From Schlegelella_A sp038258415 (lineage in GTDB: Bacteria > Pseudomonadota > Gammaproteobacteria > Burkholderiales > Burkholderiaceae_C), in the NCBI GenBank assembly GCA_038258415.1, contig JBBSPY010000135.1, positions 1-8,951 on the forward strand: DNA of 8,951 nucleotides, given 5' to 3'. This document shows, in pieces, positions 6,824 to 8,951 of this stretch (position 1 is the first letter of the stretch; each line of letters begins with the position of its first letter). The notes beneath the pieces are model-generated. The model made no database searches, was not told the DNA's origin, and worked only from the letters and a program-made list of their open reading frames with translations. The translations under genes were made by a program, and so were the position numbers.

Positions 6824-6925
6824 TTGCGTCGCGAGGGGTGGCGGGGTCCGGCAGCGTAGTGCATCGCCGGCCCCGGCCGCCCGCCGTTAAGCTCGCGGTC
6901 CGTCAGACCGACCGGAACCAGGGCC
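6824..6925. promoter_or_regulatory. Divergent intergenic region between dehydrogenase and carboxyltransferase genes
   Basis: These 102 GC-rich bases must carry the promoters of both flanking genes. I see no clear sigma-70 box. One imperfect palindrome, GGTC-CGTCA-GACC (6897-6909), ends 16 bases before the carboxyltransferase ATG and could be an operator. GGAA at 6914-6917 is the likely weak ribosome binding site for that gene. Confidence 0.35.
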
Positions 6926-8533
6926 ATGCCCGCGATCACCTCGATCATCGACACGCGCTCAGACGACTTCAGGCGCAATGCGGCGGCGCTTCGCACGCAG
7001 GTCGATGACCTGCGCGCCCAGGCAGCGAGCATCGCTGCCGGCGGCGATGCCCGATCGCGAGAGCGCCACGTCGCGCGAGGCAAGCTGCTGCCCCGCGACC
7101 GGGTCGATGGGCTGCTCGATCCCGGCGCTCCGTTTCTCGAGATCGGCCAGCTCGCGGCGCACGGCATGTACGACGGCGAGGCGCCGGCCGCGGGGATGAT
7201 CGCCGGCATCGGTCGGGTGCACGGGCAGGAGGTGATGGTCGTCGCCAACGACGCCACCGTGAAGGGCGGCACCTACTACCCGATGACGGTGAAGAAGCAC
7301 CTGCGCGCACAGGAGATCGCGATGCAGACCCCGCTGCCTTGCATCTACCTGGTCGACTCGGGCGGCGCTTTCCTGCCGCGCCAGGACGAAGTCTTCCCCG
7401 ACCGCGAGCACGTCGGTCGCATCTTCTTCAACCAGGCCAACATGAGCGCGCAGGGCATCGCCCAGATCGCCGTCGTGATGGGCTCGTGCACGGCGGGCGG
7501 CGCGTACGTCCCGGCGATGAGCGACGAGACCGTGATCGTGCGCAACCAGGGCACGATCTTTCTCGGCGGACCGCCGCTCGTGAAGGCCGCGATCGGCGAG
7601 ATCGTGAGCGCCGAGGAGCTCGGCGGCGGCGACGTGCACACGCGGCTGTCGGGCGTCGCCGACCATCTCGCCGACGACGACCGCCACGCGCTCGCGATCG
7701 CCCGGCGCATCGTCGCCAGCCTGAACCGCACGAAGCCGCAGACGGTGACGATCGAGCCGGTGGAGGAGCCCCTCTACGACCCGAAGGAGATCTACGGCGT
7801 CGTCCCCGAGGACACGAAGAAGCCCTACGACGTGCGCGAGGTCATCGCCCGCATCGTCGACGGCTCGCGGCTCGACGAGTTCAAGGCGCGCTACGGCGCC
7901 ACGCTCGTCACCGGCTTCGCGCGGCTGCACGGCATGCCGGTGGGCATCGTCGCCAACAACGGCATCCTGTTCTCGGAAAGCGCGCAGAAGGGCGCGCATT
8001 TCATCGAGCTGTGCTGCGAGCGCAAGGTGCCGCTCGTGTTCCTGCAGAACATCACCGGCTTCATGGTCGGCAAGAAGGTCGAGAACGCCGGCATCGCCCG
8101 CGACGGCGCGAAGATGGTCACCGCCGTGGCGACGGCGCAGGTGCCGAAGTTCACGGTGCTGATCGGCGGTTCGTTCGGCGCCGGCAACTACGGCATGTGC
8201 GGCCGCGCCTACTCGCCGCGGTTCCTCTGGATGTGGCCGAACGCGCGCATCAGCGTGATGGGCGGCGAGCAGGCGGCGGCCGTGCTGTCGACGGTCAAGC
8301 GCGACGGCATCGAGCAGCGCGGCGGCACCTGGTCGGCCGAGGAGGAGGCGGCGTTCAAGGCGCCCCTGCTCGAGCAGTACGAGCACCAGGGCCACCCGTA
8401 CTACGCCAGCGCGCGCCTGTGGGACGACGGCGTGATCGATCCCGCCGACACGCGCCGCGTGCTCGGCCTGTCGCTGGCCGCGGCGCTCAACGCGCCGATT
8501 CCGGAGACGAAGTTCGGCGTGTTCCGGATGTGA
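6926..8533 (+). CDS. liuB: Methylcrotonoyl-CoA carboxylase beta subunit (carboxyltransferase)
   Basis: The 535-residue product transfers carboxyl from biotin to 3-methylcrotonyl-CoA, giving 3-methylglutaconyl-CoA in leucine (and isovalerate) breakdown. It would work with a separate biotin carboxylase/biotin-carrier alpha subunit. Family landmarks in order: DSGGAFLPRQDEVFPDR (144-160), FFNQANMSAQGIAQ (167-180), the first oxyanion-hole region GSCTAGGAYVPAMSDE (186-201), GGGDVHTRLSGVADHLA (233-249), YDVREVIARIVDGSR (301-315), the second oxyanion-hole region GGSFGAGNYGMCGRAYSPR (414-432), and WPNARISVMGGEQAA (437-451). DVHTRLSGVADH and the length match MCC beta/LiuB better than propionyl- or acetyl-CoA carboxylase. 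A geranyl-CoA (AtuC-like) preference cannot be excluded by eye. No ivd, liuC, alpha-subunit or lyase gene lies beside it: upstream is the divergent dehydrogenase, downstream a small unknown gene. The start is ATG 6926, with GGAA 8 bases before it. No key residue appears missing. Confidence 0.93.
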   Translation: MPAITSIIDTRSDDFRRNAAALRTQVDDLRAQAASIAAGGDARSRERHVARGKLLPRDRVDGLLDPGAPFLEIGQLAAHGMYDGEAPAAGMIAGIGRVHGQEVMVVANDATVKGGTYYPMTVKKHLRAQEIAMQTPLPCIYLVDSGGAFLPRQDEVFPDREHVGRIFFNQANMSAQGIAQIAVVMGSCTAGGAYVPAMSDETVIVRNQGTIFLGGPPLVKAAIGEIVSAEELGGGDVHTRLSGVADHLADDDRHALAIARRIVASLNRTKPQTVTIEPVEEPLYDPKEIYGVVPEDTKKPYDVREVIARIVDGSRLDEFKARYGATLVTGFARLHGMPVGIVANNGILFSESAQKGAHFIELCCERKVPLVFLQNITGFMVGKKVENAGIARDGAKMVTAVATAQVPKFTVLIGGSFGAGNYGMCGRAYSPRFLWMWPNARISVMGGEQAAAVLSTVKRDGIEQRGGTWSAEEEAAFKAPLLEQYEHQGHPYYASARLWDDGVIDPADTRRVLGLSLAAALNAPIPETKFGVFRM

Positions 8534-8557
8534 CGGCCCGCTGCACCTGTCGGGGGG

Positions 8558-8586
8558 TTGCCTGACGCGCGCCGCTGTTTCATCAT
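8558..8586 (+). promoter_or_regulatory. Likely sigma-70-type promoter for the small downstream gene
   Basis: TTGCCT (8558-8563) and CATCAT (8581-8586) are separated by exactly 17 bases. Each matches 4 of 6 consensus positions, including TTG of the -35 and the A2/T6 of the -10. It lies 30 bases before the start codon and suggests the gene can be transcribed separately from liuB. Confidence 0.4.
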
Positions 8587-8604
8587 CCCGTCGATCGAGA
8601 AAAC

Positions 8605-8610
8605 AAGGAG
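8605..8610 (+). promoter_or_regulatory. Strong Shine-Dalgarno AAGGAG
   Basis: AAGGAG sits 6 bases before ATG 8617, the best ribosome binding site in the window. It fixes the start of the small gene and suggests efficient translation. Confidence 0.75.
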
Positions 8611-8616
8611 AACGAG

Positions 8617-8951
8617 ATGGCAGACACGTCCGCGCAGACCCTCGCCTGGATGAAGGCGCTGGACAAGAAGCTGACGACCAACGAGGGTCCGGCCAAGAAG
8701 GCCTACGAGCTGGCCTTGCGCAACATGAAGCAGGCCATCGACAACGAGAGCGAAGACGAGATCCAGCTCGCGCAGGACGACGTCAAGAATGCGTCGTCGA
8801 CGGTCGACCAGTGCCTGCACGCGTGCCAACAGCTTCATCAATACACCGATGCGCTGCAGCAGGACCGCGAGTTCCTGGTGGCGCACCGCGCAGAGATCAT
8901 CAAGGTTGTCACCCACTTCGGCACGAAGCAGAAGGAGATGGCCAAGTGGTC
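8617..8951 (+). CDS. Small helical protein of unknown function (C-terminus off the window)
   Basis: An open frame of 111 codons runs from ATG 8617 to the edge without a stop. It has no signal peptide and no membrane segment, so it is probably cytoplasmic. The sequence is charged and almost wholly helix-favouring: WMKALDKKL near the start, a Lys/Glu/Asp-rich middle, and QQLHQYTDALQQDREFL around 71-87. This suggests a helical bundle or coiled coil. A pair of cysteines in CLHAC (C66, C70) is the only distinctive motif; a single CX3C is too little to call metal or heme binding. The start is set by a strong AAGGAG 6 bases upstream, and a plausible promoter precedes it, 83 bases after liuB. I do not recognise the family. 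Codon use matches the neighbours. The coding call is good; function unknown. Confidence 0.83.
   Translation, partial: MADTSAQTLAWMKALDKKLTTNEGPAKKAYELALRNMKQAIDNESEDEIQLAQDDVKNASSTVDQCLHACQQLHQYTDALQQDREFLVAHRAEIIKVVTHFGTKQKEMAKW

Noticed and set aside
6959..8395. Long minus-strand open frame (478 codons) opposite the carboxyltransferase gene
   Set aside because: It lies wholly antisense to a firmly identified gene. Its Arg/His/Ala/Asp-rich translation has no domain, and such shadows are expected in GC-rich coding DNA.
1..8951. tRNA, rRNA, CRISPR arrays, insertion sequences, integrase or attachment sites
   Set aside because: I found no tandem spaced repeats, no transposase-like frame, no terminal inverted repeats and no tRNA-like cloverleaf in the gaps. 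Coding sequence fills nearly the whole window.

Overview
The window is a GC-rich (by eye about two thirds G+C or more) stretch of bacterial chromosome. It is densely packed, with six protein genes, no RNA genes, no CRISPR and no recognisable mobile element. Codon use, the family types (an LPD-3-like dihydrolipoyl dehydrogenase, a 535-residue LiuB-type carboxyltransferase, a winged-helix/STAND regulator) and the Gram-negative envelope proteins suggest a betaproteobacterium, probably Burkholderiales. That placement is inferred from family resemblance, not from a marker gene.

Left part, 1-2692, minus strand: a two-gene operon for exported proteins. The upstream gene encodes an OmpA-family protein: signal peptide, a beta-rich domain, then a C-terminal peptidoglycan-binding domain. 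It most likely starts at TTG 2692 behind a good Shine-Dalgarno. Its stop codon overlaps the start of the second gene in a 4-base ATGA. The second gene encodes a secreted protein of more than 528 residues that I do not recognise; it runs off the left edge. The overlap implies that the two proteins are made together and may act together in the periplasm or at the outer membrane.

Centre, 2693-5354: a 223-base divergent promoter region, then an 812-residue plus-strand regulator with an OmpR-type winged helix, a STAND/NB-ARC-like ATPase and a TPR tail. Almost exactly midway between the two divergent start codons lies a direct repeat of CTTAAG/CTTAAT half-sites, the kind of target OmpR-type winged helices bind. 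The regulator plausibly controls the envelope operon and itself. It begins with four in-frame ATG codons made by a tandem hexamer repeat.

Right part, 5355-8951: a short GC-rich hairpin region separates the regulator from a convergent flavoprotein disulfide reductase (dihydrolipoyl dehydrogenase, minus strand). Divergent from that, 102 bases away, is a methylcrotonoyl-CoA carboxylase beta subunit (plus strand) without the other leucine-degradation genes beside it. It is followed by a small helical protein of unknown function with its own likely promoter and a strong ribosome binding site, cut by the right edge. The metabolic genes show no evident functional link to the envelope/regulator module.

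The best candidate for something undescribed is that module: the unknown secreted protein, the translationally coupled OmpA-domain partner and the divergent STAND regulator.
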